Assembly: GCA_024363285.1 (NCBI GenBank)
Contig: AP024710.1
Coordinates: 1,307,001-1,371,000, forward strand
Direction of reading: 5' to 3'
DNA: 64,000 nt
Source of the DNA: Leptolinea sp. HRD-7
GTDB lineage: Bacteria; Chloroflexota; Anaerolineae; Anaerolineales; Anaerolineaceae
Shown: positions 41,217 through 50,136 of the stretch, in pieces
Numbering within the stretch: the first letter of the stretch is position 1
How the letters are laid out: the number at the start of each line of letters is the position of its first letter
Made by a program: the position numbers and the translations under genes
Notes under the pieces: generated by a model
Databases searched by the model: none
What the model was told of the DNA's origin: nothing
Seen by the model: only the letters and a program-made list of their open reading frames with translations

Positions 41217-41633
41217 TCAGGCCAGTTTGGCCGAGAGGGTCATCTCTACGGCGGCCAGTGCCTGTGATACCGGGCAGCCTTTCTTGGCTTTCTCGGCGAA
41301 TTCCACAAACGTCTTTTCATCTATGCCGGGAACATTGCCCACAGTGGAGAGTTCGATCAATGTGATCTTCGGCCCGGCGCCCAGGTGTACTTTGGCCGTA
41401 GTCGAAATCTGCGTGGGTACATGCCCCGCATCCGAAAGGATCGCGGAAAGGAACATCGAAAAACAGCCGGCGTGTGCCGCGCCGATTAATTCTTCCGGGT
41501 TGGTGCCTTTCCCCTCATCAAAGCGTGACGCTTTGGTAAATTCGCCTTCAAACGCGCCGGACCCCAGGCGCATGCTGCCTTTCCCGTCAACCAGATTGCC
41601 GTTCCATACGGCAGAAGATTCGCGTAATGCCAT
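41217..41633 (-). CDS. OsmC family peroxiredoxin-like protein
   Basis: A 138-residue thiol peroxidase of the OsmC subfamily. Both redox cysteines are present: AAHAGCFSMFLSAILSDAGH and KGCPVSQALAAVEMTLSAKL. The start SSAVWNGNLVDGKGSMRLGS is characteristic. It reduces organic hydroperoxides using cellular dithiols. AAGGAG precedes the ATG. In an anaerobe it would belong to oxygen defence. Confidence 0.94.
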   Translation of the reverse strand: MALRESSAVWNGNLVDGKGSMRLGSGAFEGEFTKASRFDEGKGTNPEELIGAAHAGCFSMFLSAILSDAGHVPTQISTTAKVHLGAGPKITLIELSTVGNVPGIDEKTFVEFAEKAKKGCPVSQALAAVEMTLSAKLA

Positions 41634-41728
41634 TTTCCACTCCTTATTTGCACATATTCTCTTATATGAAAGAGAATACGCTCCGGTGGACGGTATGTCA
41701 AACTGGTATATCAGGTTTTTTCGGATAA

Positions 41729-42352
41729 TTATTCGAGATTCAGGTCGTCAAAGCGGTGAATGTCATTCAAGTTCCGCTGGAACAGGGGAACCGAGTAAGC
41801 GAAGAATTCATTGTACACACGGGCCAGGTCATCAATTTCCACCGGCAGCGCGCCGATGAACTGTTGGAAGTTAATCCCATCCAACGCGGCGACCATCAAC
41901 GCGGCCAGATGCATATCTTCCGGCTGTGACGGCGTGTCAAACACAAAATTGAACAACTCCGCTGTGCGTTTAGTCTGCGCGGCGTAATTGCCGGCAAAGC
42001 GTGCCCGCAGGGTTTCGTCACCCTGGGCAGCCTGCAACCCAAGATAAAAACGCAGGTTCCACACCCGATGGTTCAGCATCTGATGGGTAACCCGTCGGGC
42101 GATCTCATCCAGCACTTCATCCGGTTTGGCTTCGGGACGGGCACGGAGCTTCATGATCTCACTGGTGACGGCCGACGCGTAGTCCATCACATCATAAAGC
42201 AGTTCTTCTTTGCTCTTGTAATGGTAGTAGATGGCCCCGGTGGTGATGCCGGCTTCCGCAGCAATATCGCGCATGGAGGTCTTTTCTACCCCCTGCTCAG
42301 CGATCAGCCGCTGCGCGGCTTCAATGATCTTTATCTTGGCGTCTTTGCTCAT
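41729..42352 (-). CDS. TetR/AcrR family transcriptional regulator
   Basis: A 207-residue repressor with a canonical helix-turn-helix (KTSMRDIAAEAGITTGAIYY, then HYKSKEELLYDVMDYAS). The C-terminal domain is generic. It is divergent from the DUF5692-like gene, and a near-perfect ACC-AACGTT-GGT palindrome lies between them, the operator type common for AcrR-like repressors. AGGAAAAA precedes the ATG. Confidence 0.94.
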   Translation of the reverse strand: MSKDAKIKIIEAAQRLIAEQGVEKTSMRDIAAEAGITTGAIYYHYKSKEELLYDVMDYASAVTSEIMKLRARPEAKPDEVLDEIARRVTHQMLNHRVWNLRFYLGLQAAQGDETLRARFAGNYAAQTKRTAELFNFVFDTPSQPEDMHLAALMVAALDGINFQQFIGALPVEIDDLARVYNEFFAYSVPLFQRNLNDIHRFDDLNLE

Positions 42353-42392
42353 GACATTTTTCCTGATTTTATTCTACCAAAAGCTTAATTTG

Positions 42393-42445
42393 TTGACTCC
42401 AGGGTATAAAAATCTATAATAAAAAACATACCAAACGTTAGGTAT
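42393..42445 (+). promoter_or_regulatory. Promoter and TetR-type operator of the DUF5692-like gene
   Basis: TTGACT (42393-42398) and TATAAT (42415-42420) are 16 bases apart. ATACCAAACGTTAGGTAT (42428-42445) is an 18-base dyad with 16 of 18 positions symmetric, covering the transcription start. The divergent TetR protein is the likely ligand. Confidence 0.78.
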
Positions 42446-42473
42446 TTATTTTACAGGTTATAGGAGGATTAGG

Positions 42474-43388
42474 ATGTTCCTGTTTGAGCCGTTACCCTGG
42501 TATTCCGTAGTGATGTGGTTCGTTGTTTTGGGCGGTTTGATCCTGGTCAATGAACTGGCGCGGATCAACAAATGGTTTTCTCTGGCGATCTTCCTGGTTC
42601 TGCCGGCCATTCTGCCTTTTGCCGTGTGGCAGTATACCGCCGCGCCCGGCTCATCTGTGGGAACATGGTTTCACTGGGCTAAAGTGTACTCGGCACTCGC
42701 GGGCTGTCTGGGTTTTCTGGCCATCCGCAACATTAAAAGCTTGAGCACTAACAAATGGGCACTGATGTTCCCGCCCTTCATTCTGGCGGTCAACATTCTG
42801 GAAGCGGTCATCCGTGATTTTCAATGCTACAGCGTCAATGGACTGGTCGACGGTGTGATGACTATCGGCGGCCCCTGGAATATTATGAACGGCATCGCCG
42901 GCCTGATCAACATCATTACCATCACCGGCTGGATGGGTATTTTCATCGGCAAAGACAAAAAGAAAGATATGCTCTGGCCGGATATGCTCTGGTTCTGGAT
43001 CATTGCCTACGACCTTTGGAATTTTGCCTATGTGTATAACTGTGTGTCTGACCACGCTTTCTACGCTGGCGCCGCGCTGCTGATCTCATGCACCATCCCG
43101 GCGTTCTTCATTAAAAAAGGTGCCTGGCTGCAGCACCGCGCCCAGACCCTGGCGATCTGGATGATGTTCGTGATGACCTTCCCGACCTTTGTGGATACCT
43201 CCATGTTCGCGGTCAAGTCATCGCACAGCACCACCGCGTTATGGGTGGTCAGCGGTTTGGCGCTGGCGTCAAACGTGGCCGTGCTGGTCTATGAGATCTA
43301 CAAGATCGCCCGAACCAAACGCAATCCGTTGAAAGAAGAGATCTTTACCGACCTGGATGCTTACAAACAGGTGGCTTCTCTGCGGTGA
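42474..43388 (+). CDS. DUF5692-like multipass membrane protein
   Basis: A 304-residue protein with about eight transmembrane helices. The central segment GGPWNIMNGIAGLINIITIT followed by GWMGIFIGKDKKKDMLWPDM, and MLWFWIIAYDLWNFAYVYN, match what I recall of the DUF5692 family. The conserved aromatic and Asn/Asp residues in the membrane suggest a small-molecule transporter or enzyme. AGGAGG precedes ATG 42474. The divergent TetR regulator and the operator suggest that the gene is induced by a ligand. Confidence 0.75.
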   Translation: MFLFEPLPWYSVVMWFVVLGGLILVNELARINKWFSLAIFLVLPAILPFAVWQYTAAPGSSVGTWFHWAKVYSALAGCLGFLAIRNIKSLSTNKWALMFPPFILAVNILEAVIRDFQCYSVNGLVDGVMTIGGPWNIMNGIAGLINIITITGWMGIFIGKDKKKDMLWPDMLWFWIIAYDLWNFAYVYNCVSDHAFYAGAALLISCTIPAFFIKKGAWLQHRAQTLAIWMMFVMTFPTFVDTSMFAVKSSHSTTALWVVSGLALASNVAVLVYEIYKIARTKRNPLKEEIFTDLDAYKQVASLR

Positions 43389-43429
43389 GATGAGAAAAAT
43401 TACCGGTAGATTTTACTGGTAGGATAATT

Positions 43430-43465
43430 AAAGGATAAGCGGCTCTAACGGGCTGCTTATCCTTT
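43430..43465 (+). terminator. Hairpin after the DUF5692-like gene
   Basis: AAAGGATAAGC (43430-43440) and GCTTATCCTTT (43455-43465) form a perfect 11-bp stem. No long T-run follows, so it may be a weak terminator or a transcript end protector. Confidence 0.6.
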
Positions 43466-43528
43466 ACCGGTTTGAATGGTGGTGATCAGTGGTATTCAAA
43501 GTGATGCGGGTTTTATGTTGAGGTGACG

Positions 43529-44203
43529 ATGGTGGACGCGTTCAAAGTTATACAGATCAAACAGAGCGTATTCGCCGATAATAACCGCCAGGCGGAAGCC
43601 ATCCGGGCGGACCTTAAGGCGCGGAAAACGTTCCTGTTGAATTTAATGTCCTCACCCGGTTCGGGAAAGACCACCACACTGATGAAGACCATCGATTTGC
43701 TTCGGGGTGAAATGAACATTGGCATAGTGGAAGCCGATGTTGACTCCGATGTGGATGCCGTCACCATCGCGCAGACCGGCGCGAGGGTGATTCAGGTGCA
43801 TACCGGCGGCATGTGTCACATGGATGCCGAAATGACCCGGCAGGGGCTGCACGAGATGGGGTTAGACAACCTGGATCTGGTAGTACTCGAAAACATTGGC
43901 AACCTGTTATGCCCGGCAGAGGTGGATACCGGCGCGGTAAAAAACGCCATGATCCTCAGTGTGCCCGAAGGCGACGACAAACCCCTGAAATATCCGGGCA
44001 TGTTTTCCATGGTCGATGTGTTGCTGGTCAATAAGATCGATACCCTTCCTTATTTTGATTTTGATCTGAACGCGCTTTGTAATCGCGTTTTAAAACTCAA
44101 TCCGGATGTAGATATCATTCCGGTTTCCGCCCGCACAGGCGAAGGGATGGACCTCTGGGCCGATTGGCTCAGGCGTGAAGTGGCGCTCTGGAAACAGGGC
44201 TAG
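43529..44203 (+). CDS. hypB: Hydrogenase/nickel-enzyme maturation GTPase HypB
   Basis: A 224-residue SIMIBI-class GTPase that delivers nickel together with HypA. The P-loop MSSPGSGKTTTLMKTI, the switch VEADVDSDVDA, the metal site TGGMCHMDAEM with its Cys-His pair, and the guanine motif VNKIDTLPYF are all present. The N-terminal CxxCGC nickel motif and the His-rich stretch are absent, as in many HypB proteins. ATG 43529 is preferred, since GAGGTG lies 5 bases upstream; GTG 43523 is in frame. It opens a three-gene unit with the oxidoreductase and hypA. Confidence 0.95.
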   Translation: MVDAFKVIQIKQSVFADNNRQAEAIRADLKARKTFLLNLMSSPGSGKTTTLMKTIDLLRGEMNIGIVEADVDSDVDAVTIAQTGARVIQVHTGGMCHMDAEMTRQGLHEMGLDNLDLVVLENIGNLLCPAEVDTGAVKNAMILSVPEGDDKPLKYPGMFSMVDVLLVNKIDTLPYFDFDLNALCNRVLKLNPDVDIIPVSARTGEGMDLWADWLRREVALWKQG

Positions 44204-44227
44204 AAAAACCTCAGGAGAAAGTTCTCA

Positions 44228-46918
44228 ATGGCTGTGAAACTCAAAGTTCTTGAATTTGCCAACAAGGTAAGCCGCAAAAAAATGGGATCAAAAGGAGGGA
44301 TTAAAGAAACCGATCCCGAATACATGATCCTTGAACCCGTGGTAACTGACGAAATGGCTGAGGTTGCCCTGGGGATGGTGATGCGCAAACCTCTGAGTGC
44401 CGCCGAGATCGCCGCCAATTGTGGCAAACCGGTGGATGTGACCACCCGTCTGCTGGAAGAACTGGCAATGGCCGGGGTGTGTTTTGTCAACACGATCGAT
44501 GGTGTGGATAAATACTGGTTTGATACCTGGGTCCCCGGCATCATGGAAATGATGACCAACAACAAAGAGAACGTAAAAAAATATCCGCAGATCGCCCGGG
44601 CGTTTGAGGCCTACGGGCGGGTGCGCGGTTCCGCCACAGCGGGGGCATTCCCGCCGGGTATCGGATTGATGCGTGTCATCCCCATTGAAACCGCGATCGA
44701 TGGCAACTCCCGTAAGGCATCTTACGAAGAGGTCTCCAAATACCTGAACGACAATTCCATCTTTTCAGTGTCCGATTGCTCATGCCGTACCGCGCGCGAA
44801 GCGATGGGCGAAGGCTGCGGTCACCTGAAGGAAGATATGTGCATCCAGATGGGCCACGCGGCGGAATATTACATCCGCACCGGGCGCGGCCGCGAGATCA
44901 CCCGTGACGAAGCCTTCGAGATCATCAAAAGGGCGGAAGAGAACGGGCTGATGCACCAGATCCCCAATGTGGACGGCCCGGGCAAGACGCACGCCATTTG
45001 CAACTGCTGTGGCTGCTCCTGCCTGTCATTGCGCAGCGCCGAGATGTTCATCAACACCGACATGGTGCGCTCCAACTACGTCTCACAGGTGGATGTGGAA
45101 AAATGCGTGGCCTGTGGCGAGTGTGTGGAGAATTGCCCGACCAATGCCCTGCAGTTGGGGCAGAAATTGTGCGGCATCAAACCAGTGGTGATCCCCGAAC
45201 GAGAAACCCCGCGTGACAACGACTGGGGTCCGGAGAACTGGAACCCGGACTACCGTACCAATCGTAAAGATGTGGTGGATACCGGCACCAGCCCGTGCAA
45301 AACCAACTGCCCGGCACACATCGGCATTCAGGGGTACATCAAACTGGCATCGCAGGGGCGCTATACTGACGCGCTGGAATTGATCAAACACGAGAATCCC
45401 TTTCCGGCGGTGTGCGGACGTATCTGCCCCCGCAACTGCGAATCCGATTGTACCCGCGGCGATATTGATGACCCTGTAGCCATCGACGAGATCAAGAAAT
45501 TCATCGCCGAAAAAGACCTGCATTCCGAACACCGCTTCATCCCAAAGATCAAAAAAGATTACGGAAAGAAGATCGCGGTGATCGGCGCCGGCCCGGCCGG
45601 GCTTTCGTGCGCCTATTACCTGGCGGTGGACGGCTACAAGGTCACTGTGTTTGAAAAAGAAAATAAACTCGGCGGTATGCTCACCCTGGGCATCCCCTCC
45701 TTCCGGCTGGAAAAAGATGTGGTCAATGCTGAAATTGACATCCTCAAAGAGCTGGGCGTGGAATTCAAGACGGGTGTTGAAGTGGGCAAATCCGTCAGCC
45801 TGGCTGATCTGCGGAAGCAGGGTTATGAAGCCTTCTACCTGGCCATCGGCGCACAGTCCGGGCGCAAGCTGAACATCGAGGGTGAAGACGCGGCCGGGGT
45901 TATCTCAGGTGTGGACTTCCTGCGCCGGGTGAACCTGGGCGAAGATGTGAAACTGAACGGCAAAGTGCTGGTGATCGGCGGCGGCAATGTGGCCGTTGAC
46001 GTGGCACGTACCGCCGTACGCACCGGCGCGGACAAAGTGGAAATGGTCTGCCTGGAAACGCGCGAACAAATGCCCGCGCTTCCGGATGAATTGGACGAGG
46101 CTCTGTCAGAAGATATTGCCATCACCAATTCATGGGGACCGAAGCGCATCATCGTGAACGGCGGGCGGGTGACCGGTGTGGAATTCAAAAAATGCGTCTC
46201 AGTGTTCGACGAGAATGGACGGTTCAACCCGTCTTATGATGAGAATATAACCACCATAATCGAGGCGGACCATGTGTTGGTCTCCATCGGGCAATCGATC
46301 GAATGGGGCGGTCTGCTGGACGGATCATCGGCTGAGTTAAACCCCAACCGGACCATCAAAGCCGATTCGTTGACCTACCAGACCGGACAGCCGGATGTGT
46401 TCGCCGGCGGTGACGTGTACACCGGCCCGCGTTTCGCTATCGACGCCATCGCGGCGGGTAAGCAGGCGGCCATCTCCATTCACCGCTTCGTGCATCCCGG
46501 GCAGAGTCTGGTCATCGGGCGTAGCCGCCGTCAGTACCAGTCACTGGATAAAACCAATCTGGACCTTGAAGGGTATGACCGCCTGCCCAGGCAGAAGAGC
46601 GGCCATGTTCAGACGGCTTCGGCAAAGACTTCCTTCAGCGATCTGCGGGTCACATTCACCGAAGAGCAGGTCAGGCAGGAAACGTCCCGCTGCCTGAGCT
46701 GCGGCGCTACGCATGTGGATACCGCCCTGTGCGTGGGATGCGGTATGTGCACCACGAAATGTAAGTTTGATGCCATATCACTGGTGCGTGTGTATGACAG
46801 CCCCGGCGCGGCATTTGAAGACCTCAAACCCATTGTGATCAAGCAGATCCTTACCCGCAAGGTGAAGATCGCCGGCAAGAAGGTCACCCGCTCGATCAAA
46901 TCGATGTTTGATAATTAG
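44228..46918 (+). CDS. Large Fe-S/FAD NAD(P)-linked oxidoreductase (GltD-like core with extra Fe-S domains)
   Basis: An 896-residue electron-transfer flavoprotein. Residues about 1-290 form a cysteine-rich domain of unusual type (SDCSCRTAREAMGEGCGHLK, then CNCCGCSCLSLR), followed by a 4Fe-4S site CVACGECVENC (about 293). Then comes a glutamate-synthase-small-subunit-like module: CKTNCPAHIGIQGY, CGRICPRNCESDCTRG, the FAD motif GAGPAGLSC (about 452) and the NAD(P) motif GGGNVAVD (about 583). A last Fe-S region, CLSCGATHVDTALCVGCGMC (about 821), ends the protein. It probably moves electrons between NAD(P)H and ferredoxin or another partner. It lies between hypB (25 bases upstream) and hypA (60 bases downstream). 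AGGAG precedes the ATG. Confidence 0.85.
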   Translation: MAVKLKVLEFANKVSRKKMGSKGGIKETDPEYMILEPVVTDEMAEVALGMVMRKPLSAAEIAANCGKPVDVTTRLLEELAMAGVCFVNTIDGVDKYWFDTWVPGIMEMMTNNKENVKKYPQIARAFEAYGRVRGSATAGAFPPGIGLMRVIPIETAIDGNSRKASYEEVSKYLNDNSIFSVSDCSCRTAREAMGEGCGHLKEDMCIQMGHAAEYYIRTGRGREITRDEAFEIIKRAEENGLMHQIPNVDGPGKTHAICNCCGCSCLSLRSAEMFINTDMVRSNYVSQVDVEKCVACGECVENCPTNALQLGQKLCGIKPVVIPERETPRDNDWGPENWNPDYRTNRKDVVDTGTSPCKTNCPAHIGIQGYIKLASQGRYTDALELIKHENPFPAVCGRICPRNCESDCTRGDIDDPVAIDEIKKFIAEKDLHSEHRFIPKIKKDYGKKIAVIGAGPAGLSCAYYLAVDGYKVTVFEKENKLGGMLTLGIPSFRLEKDVVNAEIDILKELGVEFKTGVEVGKSVSLADLRKQGYEAFYLAIGAQSGRKLNIEGEDAAGVISGVDFLRRVNLGEDVKLNGKVLVIGGGNVAVDVARTAVRTGADKVEMVCLETREQMPALPDELDEALSEDIAITNSWGPKRIIVNGGRVTGVEFKKCVSVFDENGRFNPSYDENITTIIEADHVLVSIGQSIEWGGLLDGSSAELNPNRTIKADSLTYQTGQPDVFAGGDVYTGPRFAIDAIAAGKQAAISIHRFVHPGQSLVIGRSRRQYQSLDKTNLDLEGYDRLPRQKSGHVQTASAKTSFSDLRVTFTEEQVRQETSRCLSCGATHVDTALCVGCGMCTTKCKFDAISLVRVYDSPGAAFEDLKPIVIKQILTRKVKIAGKKVTRSIKSMFDN

Positions 46919-46978
46919 TCTTTTATAGGGGCGGTTGTTATCTATTTCCGGCAGCCGCCCCATTTTTTCAGGTGATCC

Positions 46979-47320
46979 ATGCACGAACTGGGCATCATGA
47001 TCAATGTGGTCAACAGCATAGAAAAGATCGCCGCTGAAAACGGCGTGACGAAGGTCGAAACGCTGGTGTTACAGGTGGGGGAGCTGTCGCCGGTGGTGCC
47101 GCATTACCTTGAGGCCGTCTATCCGGCCGCGGTTGACGGCACGCTGCTGCAGGATACACGGTTGGAGATCGAAGTGATTCCGGGTAATGCTTTATGCCGG
47201 CACTGTGGGACGGAGTTCAATCTGGTGAAGAATAACAAAATTTGCCCGGATTGCGGTCAAAGTGAATGGAATTTGATCAGCGGAACGGAGTTCTTGATCA
47301 AAGAAATTGTTGCGTGTTGA
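46979..47320 (+). CDS. hypA: Hydrogenase maturation nickel metallochaperone HypA
   Basis: A 113-residue protein with the nickel-binding start MHELGIM and a zinc site of two CxxC pairs (CRHCGTEF and CPDCGQSE). It hands Ni(II) to [NiFe] hydrogenase or another nickel enzyme with HypB. It closes the hypB-oxidoreductase-hypA unit. hypC, D, E and F are not in the window, nor is a [NiFe] hydrogenase. Confidence 0.95.
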   Translation: MHELGIMINVVNSIEKIAAENGVTKVETLVLQVGELSPVVPHYLEAVYPAAVDGTLLQDTRLEIEVIPGNALCRHCGTEFNLVKNNKICPDCGQSEWNLISGTEFLIKEIVAC

Positions 47321-47539
47321 CCGGCCTGAGGAAATCAAATTCCTGTCAATAAATAGCACCGGAACCTAAACTATCGAAAAATCTTTGGATTACAATTCCT
47401 ACCTGTTCGATGGATCGAATACCAGCGGTTTATTTCAACTGAATGGGACGGAAAAATTCCCTGTTCCAGAAAACGAAAAACAGAAGAAAGGAAACCGGCG
47501 GCCGCAGGGTGATGGAGTGGCGGCTGTCTCATCAATGCC

Positions 47540-48997
47540 ATGGATGCAAACAAATTAGCGGAACGCGTTGAACGATTGCGCCACACCTTCAGCAGCGGGA
47601 AAACCCGCTCTGTTGAGTGGCGGAAGTCACAATTGACATCATTGCGGCGCTTTTTTACAGAGTGCGAAGGTGATTTGGAAGCCGCCCTTCACGCCGACCT
47701 GCATAAAAGCCGTCTGGAAAGCTACGCCACGGAGATCGGATTCTTAATTCACGAAATCGACCACGCACTGGCACACCTGGATGAATGGACCCGGCGACGT
47801 AAGACGGCATCACCGGTCTATTTGCTGCCATCAGACAGCCGGGTGATCTTTGAACCGCTGGGTGTGGCGCTTATTCTGGGCGCGTGGAACTATCCGTTGC
47901 AGCTCACACTGGGACCACTGGTGGCGGCGATAGCCGCCGGCAACGCGGCGGTTATCAAACCACCGCGCACGGCAAAAACCGTGTTTGAGACCATCGGCCG
48001 CCTGTTACCGCAATACCTTGACCCCGATGCCTTCCTGGTGATCGACGATGACACCGCCAATGATGTGATCCTGGCGGAACACTGGGACAAGATCTTCTTC
48101 ACCGGCAGCGCCGAAGTGGGGCGGGTTATTTTACAGGCGGCCGTTCAGAACCTGACGCCTGTCACCCTTGAATTGGGCGGCAAGAGCCCGGCGCTGGTGG
48201 ACGAAACCGCCAATCTGAAGGTCACCGCGCGGCGCATAGCCCAGGGGAAATTCTTCAATGCCGGGCAAACCTGTGTGGCGCCGGACTATGTCCTCGCGCA
48301 TGAATCCATTCTGCCGGAGTTGGTGAAAGAACTGGCGGCCACACTGCGTGATTTCTATGGTGACAATCCACAATCCAGCCCGGAATACGCGCGCATCATC
48401 AACACCAGACAATTTGATACATTGGTCTCATATTTTTCCAATGGCAAAATCGAATACGGGGGCCAGCACGACCGCGATGACCGCTATATCGCCCCCACCA
48501 TTTTGACGAATGTTTCACCGGAATCACCGGTGATGCAGGCGGAGATATTCGGCCCCATTTTGCCGGTCCTGCCGGTCAAAAACATGGATGAAGCCCTGGA
48601 TTTTGTCAACAAACGTGACAAGCCTCTGGCGTTCTATATCTTCTCTGAAAATCGGGAAACCATAGAGCATGTCCTCAACCATTCCACATCGGGCGGCGTT
48701 TGCGTCAACGAGACTATCAACCACCTGACCGTGCACGGCCTGCCGTTCGGCGGTGTGGGCAAGAGCGGCATGGGCAAGTACCACGGCGAATGGGGCTTCC
48801 GTGATTTTTCGAACGCCCGCGGATTGCTTGACCGTGGAACGACGTTTGACCCTGCCCTGCGCTACCCTCCCTATGATGGCGATAAACTGGCGCGCATGAA
48901 GAAGCTGCTGGATATGAACCTTCCGGACGTACTGCAGGGCGTCACCGTGTGGCTGCTGAGCCATTGGGGTGAGACAATCCTGAAGTTCATCAGGTAA
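47540..48997 (+). CDS. Aldehyde dehydrogenase (class 3 / fatty aldehyde type)
   Basis: A 485-residue NAD(P)-dependent aldehyde dehydrogenase. The catalytic cysteine is at about residue 245 (FFNAGQTCVAPDYVL) and the general base glutamate at about 211 (TLELGGKSPALVD). LILGAWNYPLQLTLGPLVAA and VIKPPRTAKTVFETIG are typical of class 3 and coniferyl/fatty aldehyde enzymes. The C-terminal hydrophobic tail (LQGVTVWLLSHWGETILKFI) could anchor it to the membrane, as in fatty aldehyde dehydrogenase. No clear ribosome site precedes ATG 47540. Confidence 0.94.
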   Translation: MDANKLAERVERLRHTFSSGKTRSVEWRKSQLTSLRRFFTECEGDLEAALHADLHKSRLESYATEIGFLIHEIDHALAHLDEWTRRRKTASPVYLLPSDSRVIFEPLGVALILGAWNYPLQLTLGPLVAAIAAGNAAVIKPPRTAKTVFETIGRLLPQYLDPDAFLVIDDDTANDVILAEHWDKIFFTGSAEVGRVILQAAVQNLTPVTLELGGKSPALVDETANLKVTARRIAQGKFFNAGQTCVAPDYVLAHESILPELVKELAATLRDFYGDNPQSSPEYARIINTRQFDTLVSYFSNGKIEYGGQHDRDDRYIAPTILTNVSPESPVMQAEIFGPILPVLPVKNMDEALDFVNKRDKPLAFYIFSENRETIEHVLNHSTSGGVCVNETINHLTVHGLPFGGVGKSGMGKYHGEWGFRDFSNARGLLDRGTTFDPALRYPPYDGDKLARMKKLLDMNLPDVLQGVTVWLLSHWGETILKFIR

Positions 48998-49014
48998 GCG
49001 GATTTGGATTTTTA

Positions 49015-49060
49015 CCCCGCTTCAAGTGACTATATAATCATTTGAAGCGGGGTTCTCGTT
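49015..49060 (+). terminator. Terminator after the aldehyde dehydrogenase gene
   Basis: CCCCGCTTCAA (49015-49025) and TTGAAGCGGGG (49042-49052) form a perfect 11-bp stem, followed by TTCTCGTT. The right arm runs into the aldo/keto reductase fragment. Confidence 0.72.
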
Positions 49061-49414
49061 CTGGAAGATGACCAGTTGGATTACCTGCGCTGCAATCCGG
49101 ATGTCACCTTGATGGCGTATTCACCATTATTGAAGGGCATCTATGATGACGAGCGGAAACGCACCGCCTACTACAACTGGGCTTTTTTTGACACCGATGA
49201 CTCGCGAGCCCGGCTGGAAACCCTTTCGAAAATGGCGCGCGAATTGAACGTGAGTAACAGTCAACTGGTGATGGCGTGGCTGCTGCACCACCAGCCCCGG
49301 GTGATCCCGATCGTGGGGGTACGCACACTGGAACAATATGAGGTTTTGATGGGCGCGTTGGATATCCACCTGTCACTGGAGCAGATGGCGGTATTGAATT
49401 CGGCATCCGCCTGA
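49046..49414 (+). pseudogene. C-terminal fragment of an aldo/keto reductase
   Basis: About 120 codons with no proper start, opened by a TGA at 49043. The piece encodes the last third of an aldo/keto reductase: VTLMAYSPLLKGIYDDERKR, then MARELNVSNSQLVMAWLLHH, QPRVIPIVGVRTLEQYE and LDIHLSLEQMAVLNSAS, corresponding to the NADPH-binding 2'-phosphate loop and final helices. The N-terminal two thirds with the catalytic Tyr, Lys, His and Asp are gone. It lies right behind the aldehyde dehydrogenase terminator and is followed by its own terminator, so it is a deletion relic. Confidence 0.85.
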
Positions 49415-49438
49415 TAAAACAGTCATATTGAGAAAATC

Positions 49439-49486
49439 AAACTGCACTCCATATCTTTTTTGGGAGTGCAGTTTTTGAAATTTTTT
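49439..49486 (+). terminator. Terminator after the aldo/keto reductase fragment
   Basis: AAACTGCACTCC (49439-49450) and GGAGTGCAGTTT (49463-49474) form a perfect 12-bp stem followed by TTGAAATTTTTT. It could serve either strand. Confidence 0.88.
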
Positions 49487-49508
49487 GGTTTTACTGGTAA
49501 AAGCGGCT

Positions 49509-50000
49509 TCAGGCTTCGACCCCGAGTACCAGTGCCAGTTTCTTTAGCGCGTCCTGTTCCGCCGTGTTGACTTTTTCTCCGCCAAATCCCAGGAAACCGC
49601 CTTCGCTCGCGGCTTCCGCTGACTTTTTCGCGGATTCATATACCCATTTCTTGAACCCTTCCGCGTCGTCGGGGACTTTTTGCGCAAGCAGAGCGGATAG
49701 ATCTCGGAAGAATGTGAGGCAGGCTTCTTCACGGGTTTCCGGAGCGCCTGAAAATAGCGGTGAATCGATCTTTACGCCCTGATCAATATACCGTTTGATA
49801 TCTGAAGCTACTTCATTCACCAGGCTGTTTCCGGATGAATTCCGGATGGCGTCAATGATCTGGTTTGTTGAAGCCATCATTTCTTTTACAACACCAAACA
49901 TATTGCTGGGGCTGGACAGGGAAATGTAAAATGAGGCCACTTCAGACGCGGTCATTAACATGTTCCATTCTGTATCTGTAAAAATCATCCTGTATTCCAT
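49509..50000 (-). CDS. Hypothetical helical protein
   Basis: A 163-residue soluble protein, mainly alpha-helical (FTDTEWNMLMTASEVASFYI, then NEVASDIKRYIDQGVKIDSP and EEACLTFFRDLSALLAQKVP). A glycine-rich turn SEGGFLGFGGEKVNTAEQDA near the end recalls small conserved proteins with a GFLGFGG motif. No family name can be given. GGGAGG precedes ATG 50000. It is divergent from the calcium-loop protein. Confidence 0.72.
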   Translation of the reverse strand: MEYRMIFTDTEWNMLMTASEVASFYISLSSPSNMFGVVKEMMASTNQIIDAIRNSSGNSLVNEVASDIKRYIDQGVKIDSPLFSGAPETREEACLTFFRDLSALLAQKVPDDAEGFKKWVYESAKKSAEAASEGGFLGFGGEKVNTAEQDALKKLALVLGVEA

Positions 50001-50136
50001 CACATCCTCCCATGAGAACCGGTATTAAACCGGATGGCTATTTGCAATTGTACATTACCTCGTCCGGAAAAACATGGGGAACCCGCCTGAATATCTGTAT
50101 AATCAAAAGCATGACCTGACCTTGAAGGAGGTCAAA

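Noticed and set aside
43529-47320. Complete [NiFe] hydrogenase maturation cluster
   Set aside because: Only HypA and HypB are encoded; HypC, D, E, F and structural subunits are absent from the window.
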